A DNA stretch of 64,000 nucleotides from Ianthella basta. Its lineage: Eukaryota; Porifera; Demospongiae; Verongiida; Ianthellidae. The notes beneath the pieces are model-generated. The model was not told where the DNA came from. It saw nothing but the letters and a program-made list of their open reading frames with translations, and did not search any database. Position numbers and translations under genes: made by a program. The stretch lies in NCBI GenBank assembly GCA_964019415.1, contig OZ025874.1, positions 124,001 through 188,000 on the forward strand. Direction: 5' to 3'. Numbering within the stretch: the stretch's first letter is position 1; every line of letters begins with the position of its first letter. Below are positions 40,601 to 52,249 of this stretch, piece by piece.

Positions 40601-41960
40601 TCTTGCCAAATCTTAACATGTCATATCTTGCCTAATCTTGCCTAATATTACTTTTTCATATCTTCCAAATCTTGCTTAGTCCTACCTTGTCATATCTTGC
40701 CAAATCTTGCCAAATCTTACCATGTCATATCTTGCCTAATCTTGCCTAATATTACTTTTTCATATCTTGCCAAATCTTGCTTAGTCCTACCTTGTCATAT
40801 CTTGCCAAATCTTGCCAAATCTTACCTTGTCGTATCTCGCCAAATCTTGCCTAATCTTGCCAAATCTTACCTTGTCATATCTTGACAAATCTTGACTAAT
40901 CTTACCTTGTCATATCTTGCCAAATCTTGCCAAATTCTACCTTGTCATATCTTGCCAAATCCTTTCGAATCTTACTTTGTCATATGTTTCCAAATCTAGC
41001 TTAATCATACCTTGCTTCCTTGTTATCCAAATCTTGCCTAATCTTGCCAAATCTTACCTTGTCATATCTTGCCCAATCTTTCCAAATCTTACCTTGTCAT
41101 ATATCGCCAAATCTTGCCAAATCTTGCCAAATCTTATCTTGTCATATCTTACCAAATCTTGCCAAATCTTACTCTTTCATATCTTGCCAAATCTTGCCAA
41201 ATCTTACCTTGTCATATCTTGCCAAATCTTGCCAAATCTTACCTTGTCACATCTTGCCAAATCTTGCCAAATCTTACCTTGTCAGATCTCGCCAAATCTT
41301 GCCTAATCTTGCCAAATCTTACCTTGTCAGATCTTGCCAAATCTTAACTAATCTTACCTTGTCATATCTTGCCAAATCTTGCCGAATCTTACCTTGTCAC
41401 ATCTTGCAAAATTTTAACTTGTCATATATTACCAAATCTTTCTTAATCTTACCTTGTCATATCTTGCCAAATCTTGCCAAATCTTATCTTGTCATATCTT
41501 GCCAAATCTTGCCAAATATTACCTTATCATATCTTGCCAAATCTTGCTAAATTTTACCTTGTCATATCTTACCAGATCTTGCCTAATCTTACCTTGTCAT
41601 ATCTTGCCTAATCTTACCAAATCTTACCTTGTCATATCTTGCCAAATCTTGCCGAATCTTACCTTGTCATATCTTGCCAAATCTTGCCAAATTTTACCTT
41701 GTCATATCTTGCCAAATCTTGCCAAATCCTATCTTGTCATATCTTGCCAAATCTTACCTAATTTTACCTTGTCATATCTTGCCAAATTTTGCCTAATCTA
41801 ACTTTTTCATACCTTTCCAAATCTTGCTTATCCTTACCTTGTCATATCATGCCAAATCTTGCCAAATCTTACCTTGTCATATCTTGCCAAATCTTGCCTA
41901 ATCTTACTTTTTCAAATCTTGCCAAATCTTGCTTAATCTTACCTTGTCATATCTTGCCAA
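34683..41960 (+). repeat. Tandem higher-order block, ~3.6 kb, two copies
   Basis: Copy 1 is about 34683-38327 and copy 2 about 38328-41960. Landmarks such as ATAATACAAAATCTTTC (36347 and 39991) and ACCTTGTTATCC (37373 and 41018) recur with an offset of 3,645 bp. The offset falls to 3,599 bp after copy 2 loses 45 bp near 41100 and 1 bp near 41390. Each copy contains two shorter, more diverged subcopies about 1.43-1.48 kb apart. Confidence 0.88.
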
Positions 41961-42278
41961 ATCTTGCCAAATCTTAACTTGTCATATCTTGCCAAATCTT
42001 GCCAAATCTTAACTTGTCATATCTTACCAAATCTAGCTTAATCTTACCTTGTCATATCTTGCCAAATCTTGCCAAATCTTACCATGTCATATCTTGCCTA
42101 ATCTTGCCTAATATTACTTTTTCATATCTTGCCAAATCTTGCTTAGTCCTACCTTGTCATATCTTGCCAAATCTTGCCAAATCTTACCTTGTCGTATCTC
42201 GCCAAATCTTCCCTAATCTTGCCAAATCTTACCTTGTCATATCTTGACAAATCTTGACTAATCTTACCTTGTCATATC

Positions 42279-45200
42279 TTGCCAAATCTTGCCAAATCTT
42301 ACCTTGTCATATCTTACCAAATCTTGCTTAATCTTACCTTCTCATATCTTGCCAAATCTTGCCTAATCTTACCTTGTCATATCTTGCCTAATCTTGCCAA
42401 ATTCTACCTTGTCATATCTTGCCAAATCTTTCCTAATCTAACTTTGCCATATGTTTCCAAATCTTGCCTAATCTTGACAAATCTTACCTTGTCATATCTT
42501 GCCAAATCTTACCAAATCTTACCTTGTCATATCTCGCCAAAACTTGCCAAATCTTATCTTGTCATATCTCGCCAAATCTTGCCAAATCTTGCCAAATCTT
42601 ACCTTATCATATCTTGCCAAATCTTGCCAAATCTTACTATTTCATATCTTGCCAAATCTTGCCAAATCTTACCTTGTCATATCTTGCCAAAGCTTACCAA
42701 ATCTTACCTTGTCATATCTTGCCAAATCTTACCTAATCTTACTTTATCATATCTTGCCAAATCCTGCTTAATCTTACCTTGTCATATCTTGCCAAATCTT
42801 GCCAAATCTTACCTTGTCAGATCTCGCGAAATCTTGCCTAATCTTTCCAAATCTTACCTTGTCATATCTTGCCAAATCTTGCCAAATCTTACCTTGTCAT
42901 ATCTTGCCAAATCTTGCCTATTCTTACTTTTTCAAATCTTGCCAAATCTTGACTAATCTTACCTTGTCATATCTTACCAAATCTTGCCAAATCTTACCTT
43001 GTCATATCTTACAAAATCTTGCTTAATCTTACCTTGTCATATCTTGCCAAATCTTGCCTAATCTAACCTTGTCATATCTTGCCTAATCTTGCCAAATTCT
43101 ACCTTGTCATATCTTGCCAAATCTTTCCGAATCTTACTTTGTCATATGTTTCCAAATCTTGCCTAATCTTGCCAAATCTTACCTTGTCATATCTTGCCCA
43201 ATCTTTCCAAATCTTACCTTGTCATATATCGCCAAATCTTGCCAAATCTTGTCAAATCTTATCTTGTCATATCTCGCCAAATCTTGCCAAATCTTGCCAA
43301 ATCTTATCTTGTCATATCTTACCAAATCTTGCCAAATCTTACTCTTTCATATCTTGCCAAATCTTGCCAAATCTTACCTTGTCATATCTTGCCAAATCTT
43401 GCCAAATCTTACCTTGTCACATCTTACCAAATCTTGCCAAATCTTACCATGTCATATCTTGCCTAATCTTGACTAATATTACTTTTTCATATCTTGCCAA
43501 ATCTTGCTTAGTCCTACCTTGTCATATCTTGCCAAATCTTGCCAAATCTTACCTTGTCGTATCTCGCCAAATCTTGCCTAATCTTGCCAAATCTTACCTT
43601 GTCATATCTCGCCAAAACTTGCCAAATCTTACCTTGTCATATCTTGCCTAATCTTACCAAATCTTACCTTGTCATATCTCGCCAAAACTTGCCAAATCTT
43701 ATCTTGTCATATCTCGCCAAATCTTGCCAAATCTTGCCAAATCTTACCTTATCATATCTTGCCAAATCTTGCCAAATCTTACTATTTCATATCTTGCCAA
43801 ATCTTGCCAAATCTTACCTTGTCATATCTTGCCAAAGCTTACCAAATCTTACCTTGTCATATCTTGCCAAATCTTACCTAATCTTACTTTATCATATCTT
43901 GCCAAATCCTGCTTAATCTTACCTTGTCATATCTTGCCAAATCTTGCCAAATCTTACCTTGTCAGATCTCGCGAAATCTTGCCTAATCTTTCCAAATCTT
44001 ACCTTGTCATATCTTGCCAAATCTTGCCAAATCTTACCTTGTCATATCTAGCCAAATCTTGCCTATTCTTACTTTTTCAAATCTTGCCAAATCTTGACTA
44101 ATCTTACCTTGTCATATCTTATCAAATCTTGCCAAATCTTACCTTGTCATATCTTACAAAATCTTGCTTAATCTTACCTTGTCATATCTTGCCAAATCTT
44201 GCCTAATCTAACCTTGTCATATCTTGCCTAATCTTGCCAAATTCTACCTTGTCATATCTTGCCAAATCTTTCCGAATCTTACTTTGTCATATGTTTCCAA
44301 ATCTTGCCTAATCTTGCCAAATCTTACCTTGTCATATCTTGCCCAATCTTTCCAAATCTTACCTTGTCATATATCGCCAAATCTTGCCAAATCTTGTCAA
44401 ATCTTATCTTGTCATATCTCGCCAAATCTTGCCAAATCTTGCCAAATCTTATCTTGTCATATCTTACCAAATCTTGCCAAATCTTACTCTTTCATATCTT
44501 GCCAAATCTTGCCAAATCTTACCTTGTCATATCTTGCCAAATCTTGCCAAATCTTACCTTGTCACATCTTGCCAAATCTTGCCAAATCTTACCATGTCAT
44601 ATCTTGCCTAATCTTGACTAATATTACTTTTTCATATCTTGCCAAATCTTGCTTAGTCCTACCTTGTCATATCTTGCCAAATCTTGCCAAATCTTACCTT
44701 GTCGTATCTCGCCAAATCTTGCCTAATCTTGCCAAATCTTACCTTGTCATATCTCGCCAAAACTTGCCAAATCTTATCTTGTCATATCTCGCCAAATCTT
44801 GCCAAATCTTGCCAAATCTTACCTTGTCATATCTTACCAAATCTTGCTTAATCTTACCTTCTCATATCTTGCCAAATCTTGCCTAATCTTACCTTGTCAT
44901 ATCTTGCCTAATCTTGCCAAATTCTACCTTGTCATATCTTGCCAAATCTTTCCTAATCTAACTTTGCCATATGTTTCCAAATCTTGCCTAATCTTGCCAA
45001 ATCTTACCTTGTCATATCTTGCCAAATCTTACTAAATCTTACCTTGTCATATCTCGCCAAAACTTGCCAAATCTTATCTTGTCATATCTCGCCAAATCTT
45101 GCCAAATCTTGCCAAATCTTACCTTATCATATCTTGCCAAATCTTGCCAAATCTTACTATTTCATATCTTGCCAAATCTTGCCAAATCTTACCTTGTCAT

Positions 45201-47114
45201 ATCCTGCCAAAGCTTGCCAAATCTTACCTTGTCATATCTTGCCAAATCTTACCTAATCTTACTTTATCATATCTTGCCAAATCCTGCTTAATCTTACCTT
45301 GTCATATCTTGCCAAATCTTGCCAAATCTTACCTTGTCAGATCTCGCGAAATCTTGCCTAATCTTTCCAAATCTTACCTTGTCATATCTTGCCAAATCTT
45401 GCCAAATCTTACCTTGTCATATCTTGCCAAATCTTGCCTATTCTTACTTTTTCAAATCTTGCCAAATCTTGACTAATCTTACCTTGTCATATCTTACCAA
45501 ATCTTGCCAAATCTTACCTTGTCATATCTTACAAAATCTTGCTTAATCTTACCTTGTCATATCTTGCCAAATCTTGCCTAATCTAACCTTGTCATATCTT
45601 GCCTAATCTTGCCAAATTCTACCTTGTCATATCTTGCCAAATCTTTCCGAATCTTACTTTGTCATATGTTTCCAAATCTTGCCTAATCTTGCCAAATCTT
45701 ATCTTGTCATATCTTGCCCAATCTTTCCAAATCTTACCTTATCATATATCGCCAAATCTTGCCAAATCTTGTCAAATCTTATCTTGTCATATCTCGCCAA
45801 ATCTTGCCAAATCTTGCCAAATCTTATCTTGTCATATCTTACCAAATCTTGCCAAATCTTACTCTTTCATATCTTGCCAAATCTTGCCAAATCTTACCTT
45901 GTCATATCTTGCCAAATCTTGCCAAATCTTACCTTGTCACATCTTGCCAAATCTTGCCAAATCTTACCTTGTCAGATCTCGCCAAATCTTGCCTAATCTT
46001 GCCAAATCTTACCTTGTCAGATCTTGCCAAATCTTAACTAATCTTACCTTGTCATATCTTGCCAAATCTTGCCGAATCTTACCTTGTCACATCTTGCAAA
46101 ATCTTAACTTGTCATATATTACCAAATCTTTCTTAATCTTACCTTGTCATATCTTGCCAAATCTTGCCAAATCTTATCTTGTCATATCTTGCCAAATCTT
46201 GCCAAATATTACCTTATCATATCTTGCCAAATCTTGCTAAATCTTACCTTGTCATATCTTACCAGATCTTGCCTAATCTTACCTTGTCATATCTTGCCTA
46301 ATCTTACCAAATCTTACCTTGTCATATCTTGCCAAATCTTGCCGAATCTTACCTTGTCATATCTTGCCAAATCTTGCCAAATTGTACCTTGTCATATCTT
46401 GCCAAATCTTGCCAAATCTTATCTTGTCATATCTTGCCAAATCTTACCTAATTTTACCTTGTCATATCTTGCCAAATTTTGCCTAATCTAACTTTTTCAT
46501 ATCTTTCCAAATCTTGCTTATCCTTACCTTGTCATATCATGCCAAATCTTGCCAAATCTTACCTTGTCATATCTTGCCAAATCTTGCCAAATCTTACTTT
46601 TTCAAATCTTGCCAAATCTTGCTTAATCTTACCTTGTCATATCTTGCCAAATCTTGCCAAATCTTAACTTGTCATATCTTGCCAAATCTTGCCAAATCTT
46701 ACCTTGTCATATCTTACCAAATCTAGCTTAATCTTACCTTGTCATATCTTGCCAAATCTTGCCAAATCTTACCATGTCATATCTTGCCTAATCTTGCCTA
46801 ATATTACTTTTTCATATCTTGCCAAATCTTGCTTAGTCCTACCTTGTCATATCTTGCCAAATCTTGCCAAATCTTACCTTGCCGTATCTCGCCAAATCTT
46901 GCCTAATCTTGCCAAATCTTACCTTGTCATATCTTGACAAATCTTGACTAATCTTACCTTGTCATATCTTGCCAAATCTTGCCAAATCTTACCGTGTCAT
47001 ATCTTACCAAATCTTGCTTAATCTTACCTTCTCATATCTTGCCAAATCTTGCCTAATCTTACCTTGTCATATCTTGCCTAATCTTGCCAAATTCTACCTT
47101 GTCATATCTTGCCA
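42279..47114 (+). repeat. Higher-order blocks of 2,520 and 1,145 bp
   Basis: The variant order at 42279-43080 recurs at 44799-45600, and that at 43079-43480 recurs at 45599-46000. The offset is 2,520 bp, exactly 72 units. Inside, 43079-43650 also recurs at 44224-44790, an offset of 1,145 bp. A further partial copy begins near 46969 and is cut by the MITE at 47115. Confidence 0.85.
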
Positions 47115-47128
47115 CAGGGGCGGGGGAA
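47115..47128 (+). repeat. Left inverted end of the 852-bp element
   Basis: CAGGGGCGGGGGAA, directly preceded by TGCCA (47110-47114). Confidence 0.85.
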
Positions 47129-47414
47129 GGTTGGCACATTTGCTCAGGCCATTTGGAATGCCAAGACATCATTTAAGCAATACTACGTAGCTACTCATCT
47201 TGATGGTGTAGCTACACAACAGACAGGATTATAGCAAGATAGACAAAAGGGGAGGGGGAACGGGTACATAGTTTAAGTTCGTGTCCCTAGGAAAATTTTG
47301 GGGGTTATGTCCTCCAAGATTGGTTCTGGTGTATTCTGTGCGGTCCAAAAGCACTTTTCTTTCATACATTAACTGCACATTAATGTCATATTTTTACTGC
47401 AATTTGAAAACATT

Positions 47415-47443
47415 GGGGGAAGGGGGGGGGGGGGGGTTGGGGG
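47415..47443 (+). other. G-run with G-quadruplex potential
   Basis: Three G-runs (5, 15 and 5 bases) are separated by AA and TT. The long central run can supply two or more of the four G-tracts needed for a quadruplex. It is likely to be polymorphic in length and error-prone in sequencing. Confidence 0.7.
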
Positions 47444-47952
47444 AGAGCCTGAATGTTTGCTGGGAAACTTCCCTCTCCCATCCTCATGCCCTTTAGGACT
47501 ACAAATTGTAAAGAGTGTCAGCTGAGAAAAGCCTAAGTGCTAGTTAAACATCCAAGACGTTTAAAGATTATGGATCACGACCCAGAAAGCGTCTTCCTAG
47601 GATACAGGGCACCTTCCTTTAAGTCTTTTGGAGTTATCCTTGGTTTTAAGCTTCTTCTGTCGCGGCGGCAGCCATTGTGTTCTAACACGTCATAATTCGT
47701 CATCAAAATGGTGGCGGCGACCTCGCAATATAGTTGCGCCCGCAGCTCGCTTGAATATTAGCTAATTCCCAAAGTGGTTACTCACTGCAATTGGATTAAT
47801 CCATTTGAAGGCAGTTAGAGCCTTCAATTCATGATCTCTTTGGCAACTAATAGTAGGTTCCTGACGGCTAACGTTAATTTTAGCTCTAGCTGACAATTTC
47901 CTAGCTGGCTCACAAAACTTTGGTCCGGCCATGGCCGGAGTGGCCGGAGCGG

Positions 47953-47966
47953 TTCCCCCGGCCCTG
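47953..47966 (-). repeat. Right inverted end of the 852-bp element
   Basis: TTCCCCCGGCCCTG on the plus strand, one mismatch from the inverse of the left end, followed by TGCCA (47967-47971). Confidence 0.85.
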
Positions 47967-50350
47967 TGCCAAATCTTTCCTAATCTTACTTTGCCATATG
48001 TTTCCAAATCTTGCCTAATCTTGCCAAATCTTACCTTGTCATATCTTGCCAAATCTTACCAAATCTTACCTTGTCATATCTCGCCAAAACTTGCCAAATC
48101 TTATCTTGTCATATCTCGCCAAATCTTGCCAAATCTTGCCAAATCTTACCTTATATCTTGCCAAATCTTGCCAAATCTTACTATTTCATATCTTGCCAAA
48201 TCTTGCCAAATCTTACCTTGTCATATCTTGCCAAAGCTTGCCAAATCTTACCTTGTCATATCTTGCCAAATCTTACCTAATCTTACTTTATCATATCTTG
48301 CAAATTCTGCTTAATCTTACCTTGTCATATCTTGCCAAATCTTGTCAAATCTTACCTTATCAGATCTCGCCAAATCTTGCCTAATCTTTCCAAATCTTAC
48401 CTTGTCATATTTTGCCAAATCTTGACTAATCTTACCTTGTCATATCTTGCCAAATCTTGCCGAATCTTACCTTGTCACATCTTGCAAAATCTTAACTTGT
48501 CATATATTACCAAATCTTGCTTAATCTTACCTTGTCATATCTTGCCAAATTTTGCCAAATCTTATCTTGTGATATCTTGCCAAATCTTGCCAAATATTAC
48601 CTTATCATATATTGCCAAATCTTGCCAAATCTTACCTTGTCATATCTTGCCAAATCTTGCCTAATCTTACCTTTTCATATCTTGCCTAATCTTACCAAAT
48701 CTTACCTTGTCATATCTTGCCAAATCTTGCCGAATCTTACCTTGTCATATCTTGCAAAATCTTGCCAATTATTACCTTGTCATATCTTGCCAAATCTTGC
48801 CAAATCTTATCTTGTCATATCTTGCCAAATCTTGCCTAATGTTACCTTGTCATATCTTGCTTAATCTTGCCAAATTTTAACTTGTCATATCTTGCCAAAT
48901 CTTGCCAAATCTTATCTTGTCATATCTTGCCAAATCTTGCCTAATGTTACCTTGTCATATCTTGCTTAATCTTGCCAAATTTTAACTTGTCATATCTTGC
49001 CAAATCTTGCCAAATCTTACCTTGTCATATCTTGCCAAATCTTGCCTAATCTTACTTTTTCATATCTAGCCAAATCTTGCTTAATCTTACCATGTCATAT
49101 CTTGCCAAATCTTGCCAAATCTTACCTTCAGTTGTCATATCTTGCCAAATCTTGCCTTATCTTACTTTTCATATCTTGCCAAATCTTGCTTAATCTTACC
49201 TTGTCATATCTTGCCAAATCTTACCAAATCTTAATTTGTCATATCTCGCCAAATCTTGCCTAATCATGCCAAATCTTACCTTGTCATATCTTGCCAAATC
49301 TTGACTAATCTTACCTTGCCTAATCATGCCAAATCTTACCTTGTCATATCTTGCCAAATCTTGACTAATCTTACCTTGCCATATCTTGCCAAATCTTGCC
49401 AAATCTTACCTTGTCATATCTTGCCAAATCTTGCCAAATCTTACCTTGTCATATCTTACCAAATCTTGCTTAAACTTAACTTGTCATATCTTGCCTAATC
49501 TTGCCAAATCTTACCTTGTCATATCTTGCCAAATCCAACAAATTCTTACCTTGTCATATCTCGCAAAATCTTGCCTAATCTTGCCAAATCTTACCTTGTC
49601 ATATCTTGACAAATCTTGACTAAACTTACCTTGTCATATCTTGCCAAATATTGCCGAATCTCACCTTGTCATATGTTGCCAAATCTTGCCTAATCTTGCC
49701 AAATCTTACCTTGTCATATCTTGACAAATCTTGACTAATATTACCTTGTCATATCTTGTCACATCTTGCTAAATCTTACCTTGTCATATCTTACCAAATC
49801 TTACTTAATCTAACCTTCTCATATCTTGCCAAATTTTGCCTAATCTTACCTTGCCATATCTTGCCTAATCTTGCCAAATTCTACCTTGTCATATCTTGCC
49901 AAATCTTGCCGAATCTTACTTTGTCATATGTTTCCAAATCTTGCCAAATCTTGCCAAATCTTGCCAAATCTTACCTTGTCATATCTCGCCAAATCTTGCC
50001 AAATCTTGCCAAATCTTATCTTATCCTATCTCGTCAAATCTTGCCTAATCTTACCTTGTCATATCTTGCCAAATCTTGCCAAATCTTACTTTTTCATATC
50101 TTGCCAAATCTTGCCAAATCTTACCTCTTGCCAAATCTTGCCAAATCTTACCTTGTCATATCTTGCCAAATCTTGCCTAATCTTACTTTTTCATATCTTG
50201 CCAAATCTTGCTTAATCTTACCTCGTCATATCTTGCCAAATCTTGCCAAATCTTACCTTGTTAGATCTCGCCAAATCTTGCCTAATCTTGCCAAATCTTA
50301 CCTTGTCATATCACGCCAAATCTTGCCAAATCTTGCCAAATCTTATCTTA
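47967..50350 (+). repeat. 35-bp minisatellite array, block D
   Basis: Plus-oriented array between the two MITE-like elements. It contains two very fresh local duplications: a 105-bp (three-unit) repeat with equivalent points at 48781 and 48886, and a perfect 60-bp repeat at 49261-49320 and 49321-49380. No gene is seen. Confidence 0.97.
49261..49380 (+). repeat. Perfect 60-bp tandem duplication
   Basis: The 60 bases from 49261 (TAATCATGCC...) to 49320 are repeated without a single change at 49321-49380. The length is 35 plus 25 bp, a whole unit and a two-box short unit. Confidence 0.95.
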
Positions 50351-50369
50351 CGCATGTGGGACATGTCCA
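50351..50369 (+). repeat. Left inverted end of the TA-MITE
   Basis: CGCATGTGGGACATGTCCA, identical to the inverse of 51264-51282. It contains GGACATGTCC (50359-50368), a palindrome fitting the p53-family half-site RRRCWWGYYY. Confidence 0.95.
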
Positions 50370-50659
50370 GTTAGTTTACATAACGTGTGAACCTTGAGGT
50401 ATTCACACCTTGAGGTGTGAAATTCCTGTGTTGCCATGACTACGCATTTGCTGCATGTGATGTGCGCGTGATTTGTGAGGATTGAGAGATCGAACATCAT
50501 ATCCGGCGGTGGCAAGAAACAACATTTCAGAAGACAAGAAGAAGTTTTGTTAAGAGGGAAACAGAGCTGATGTCTTCGTCGTTCTCAAACGTCGAAGGGA
50601 TCGACGTTTCAACCCTTTATACGAAGGAATCAGGCACTTCGAACTCGGAGCACGTTGAG

Positions 50660-50700
50660 TGACGTCATCTGCTTGCTTCCGTTTTGTACTCCATATATGG
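50660..50700. promoter_or_regulatory. CRE and CArG box pair inside the TA-MITE
   Basis: TGACGTCA at 50660-50667 is a perfect CREB/ATF palindrome and CCATATATGG at 50691-50700 a perfect SRF CArG box, within 41 bp. In animals these motifs often occur together at signal-responsive promoters. Here there is no adjacent gene, so any promoter activity is inferred, and both motifs are short enough to occur by chance. Confidence 0.4.
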
Positions 50701-50836
50701 TTTGTCACGAGAACGTCATGTGATGCGCTTGGTGAAGAGGCTTTACTGCCATTGCTTTCACAAACCGCCGTTACAGAAATCGCTGAGACGATGTATTGGC
50801 CGGATAAAGATTGAAATGGTTAGTCAAGCGAATTTT

Positions 50837-50985
50837 CTAACTTTTCCATGAGGGATTAAGCTTTGCACCGTTCCTATCTAGTGTTAGGCGACCCGAACTT
50901 TTTTAGATTAGCACGTAGTGGTAGTTTTCTTAGTGTAAGCTCTCAGTAGATTGGTTGATCGACTAATCCCTCATGCAAAAGTTAG
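50837..50985. repeat. Inner inverted repeat of the TA-MITE
   Basis: The 22 bases at 50837-50858 (CTAACTTTTCCATGAGGG then ATTA) are inverted at 50964-50985 with one mismatch, around a 105-bp spacer. The arms do not extend further and no flanking duplication is evident. It could be a nested tiny element or a structural part of the MITE. Confidence 0.75.
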
Positions 50986-51263
50986 ATAGTACTGTTGCGC
51001 ACCCAATGATGCCATTCTCTACCCGCTGTGCCCTTCCATCGATTTCTGTTTCACCGTTTTCTGCTTTTTCGGTGGCTTCGTAATTGTCGCTGTAACTCGA
51101 TTTAGCAAAGAACTAATAGCAACGCTTATGCACGGAGTTATAGACGGGTTTCTTGTCTTTACTTTAGTACTTGTCCCGCTCTGATCCAGCTGAGCCGGTA
51201 GAAGATATAAGCAAAAATACGAAGGTCAAAATCGGCCGCACGAATGCCACATTGTTTACATAA

Positions 51264-51282
51264 TGGACATGTCCCACATGCG
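51264..51282 (-). repeat. Right inverted end of the TA-MITE
   Basis: TGGACATGTCCCACATGCG, a perfect inverse of the left end. GTTTACATAA lies just inside both ends in the same, not inverted, orientation (near 50374 and 51254). Confidence 0.95.
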
Positions 51283-52249
51283 TATCCTATCTCGCCAAAT
51301 CTTGCCTAATCTTACCTTGTCATATCTTGCCAAATCTTGCCAAATCTTACTTTTTCATATCTTGCCAAATCTTGCCAAATCTTACCTCTTGCCAAATCTT
51401 GCCAAATCTTACCTTGTCATATCTTGCCAAATCTTGACTAATCTTACCTTCTCATATCTTGCCAAATCTTGCCGAATCTTACCTTGTCATATCTTGCAAA
51501 ATCTTAACTTGTCATATATTACCAAATCTTGCTTAATCTTACCTTGTCATATCTTGCCAAATCTTGCTTAAACTTAACTTGTCATATCTTTCTAATCTAG
51601 CCAAATCTTACCTTGTCATATCTTGCCGAATCTTGCCAAATCTTACCTTGTCATATCTTGCCAAATCTTGCCGAATCTTACCTTGTCATATCTTGCCAAA
51701 TCTTGCCGACTCTTACCTTGTCATATCTTGCCAAATCTTGCCAAATCTTATCTTGTCATATCTTGCCAAATCTTGCCTAATCTTACCTTGTCATATCTTG
51801 CTTAATATTTTTAAAATCTTAACTTGTCATATTTCGCCAAATCTTGCCAAAACTTACCTTGTCTTATGTTGCAAAATCTTGCCTAATCTTGCTTTTTCAT
51901 ATCTAGCCAAATCTTGTTTAATCTTGCCATGTCATATCTTGCCAAATCTTGCCAAATCTTACCTTCAGTTGTCATATATTGCCAAATCTTGCCTATCTTA
52001 CTTTTCATATCTTGCCAAATCTTGCTTAATCTTACCTTGTCATATCTTGCCAAATCTTACCAAATTTAACTTGTCATATCTCGCCAAATCTTGACTAATC
52101 ATGCCAAATCTTACCTTGCCATATCTTGCCAAATCTTGACTAATCTTACCTTGCCATATCTTACCAAATCTTGCCAAATCTTACCTTGTCATATCTTGCC
52201 AAATCTTGCCAAATCTTACCTTGTCATATCTTACCAAATCTTACTTAAT

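Larger units (their letters stand above)
33873..47114 (+). repeat. 35-bp minisatellite array, block C (plus orientation)
   Basis: Same unit and variants as block A, in the same orientation, uninterrupted. It is the most regularly organised part of the window, with two large tandem higher-order blocks described separately. A small TATATACC length variant occurs at 36490 and again at 40135, one block apart. No gene, RNA or foreign insert is seen. Confidence 0.98.
47115..47966. mobile_element. 852-bp hAT-like non-autonomous element (MITE-like)
   Basis: A non-satellite island with short inverted ends: CAGGGGCGGGGGAA at the left and, on the minus strand, CAGGGCCGGGGGAA at the right, 13 of 14 positions matching. 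It is flanked by TGCCA on both sides (47110-47114 and 47967-47971). Uninterrupted array at 42405-42440 and 44930-44960 reads straight through the same site, so the 5-bp duplication is well supported. CAGGG ends suggest the hAT superfamily, but most hAT elements duplicate 8 bp; a hAT5-type group is possible and Transib also makes 5 bp. There is no credible coding region. The right end carries GGCCGGAGTGGCCGGAGCGG, and the interior has a G-rich run and a GCGGCG-rich patch at 47661-47722. Confidence 0.85.
50351..51282. mobile_element. 932-bp MITE with TA target duplication
   Basis: A non-satellite island bounded by perfect 19-bp inverted ends, CGCATGTGGGACATGTCCA and its inverse, with TA on each side (50349-50350 and 51283-51284). 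A duplicated stretch of the array at 53521-53545 reads TCTTATCTTATCCTATC with no insert, so the empty site is visible and the TA duplication is confirmed. TA duplication fits Tc1/mariner-type elements, but these ends do not match a family I can name. No coding region of useful size is present. Internal features include a 22-bp inverted pair (50837-50858 and 50964-50985), a 9-bp hairpin at 50587-50609, GTGTGAA/TTCACAC at 50385-50408, and a CRE and CArG box. Confidence 0.9.

Noticed and set aside
47281-47496. 71-codon frame in the 852-bp element
   Set aside because: It runs through the poly-G tract, starts at a non-ATG codon and has no recognisable domain.
47660-47722. YY1-type promoter (AAAATGGTGGCGGCG) in the 852-bp element
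   Set aside because: The match is partial, the apparent inverted partner aligns poorly, and no gene follows.
47762-48052. 96-codon minus-strand frame crossing the right end of the 852-bp element
   Set aside because: Half of it is satellite and half is element; it crosses an insertion boundary and cannot be an old gene.
50351-51282. LTR or other retroelement
   Set aside because: The ends are inverted rather than direct repeats, the duplication is 2 bp, and there is no tail or coding region.
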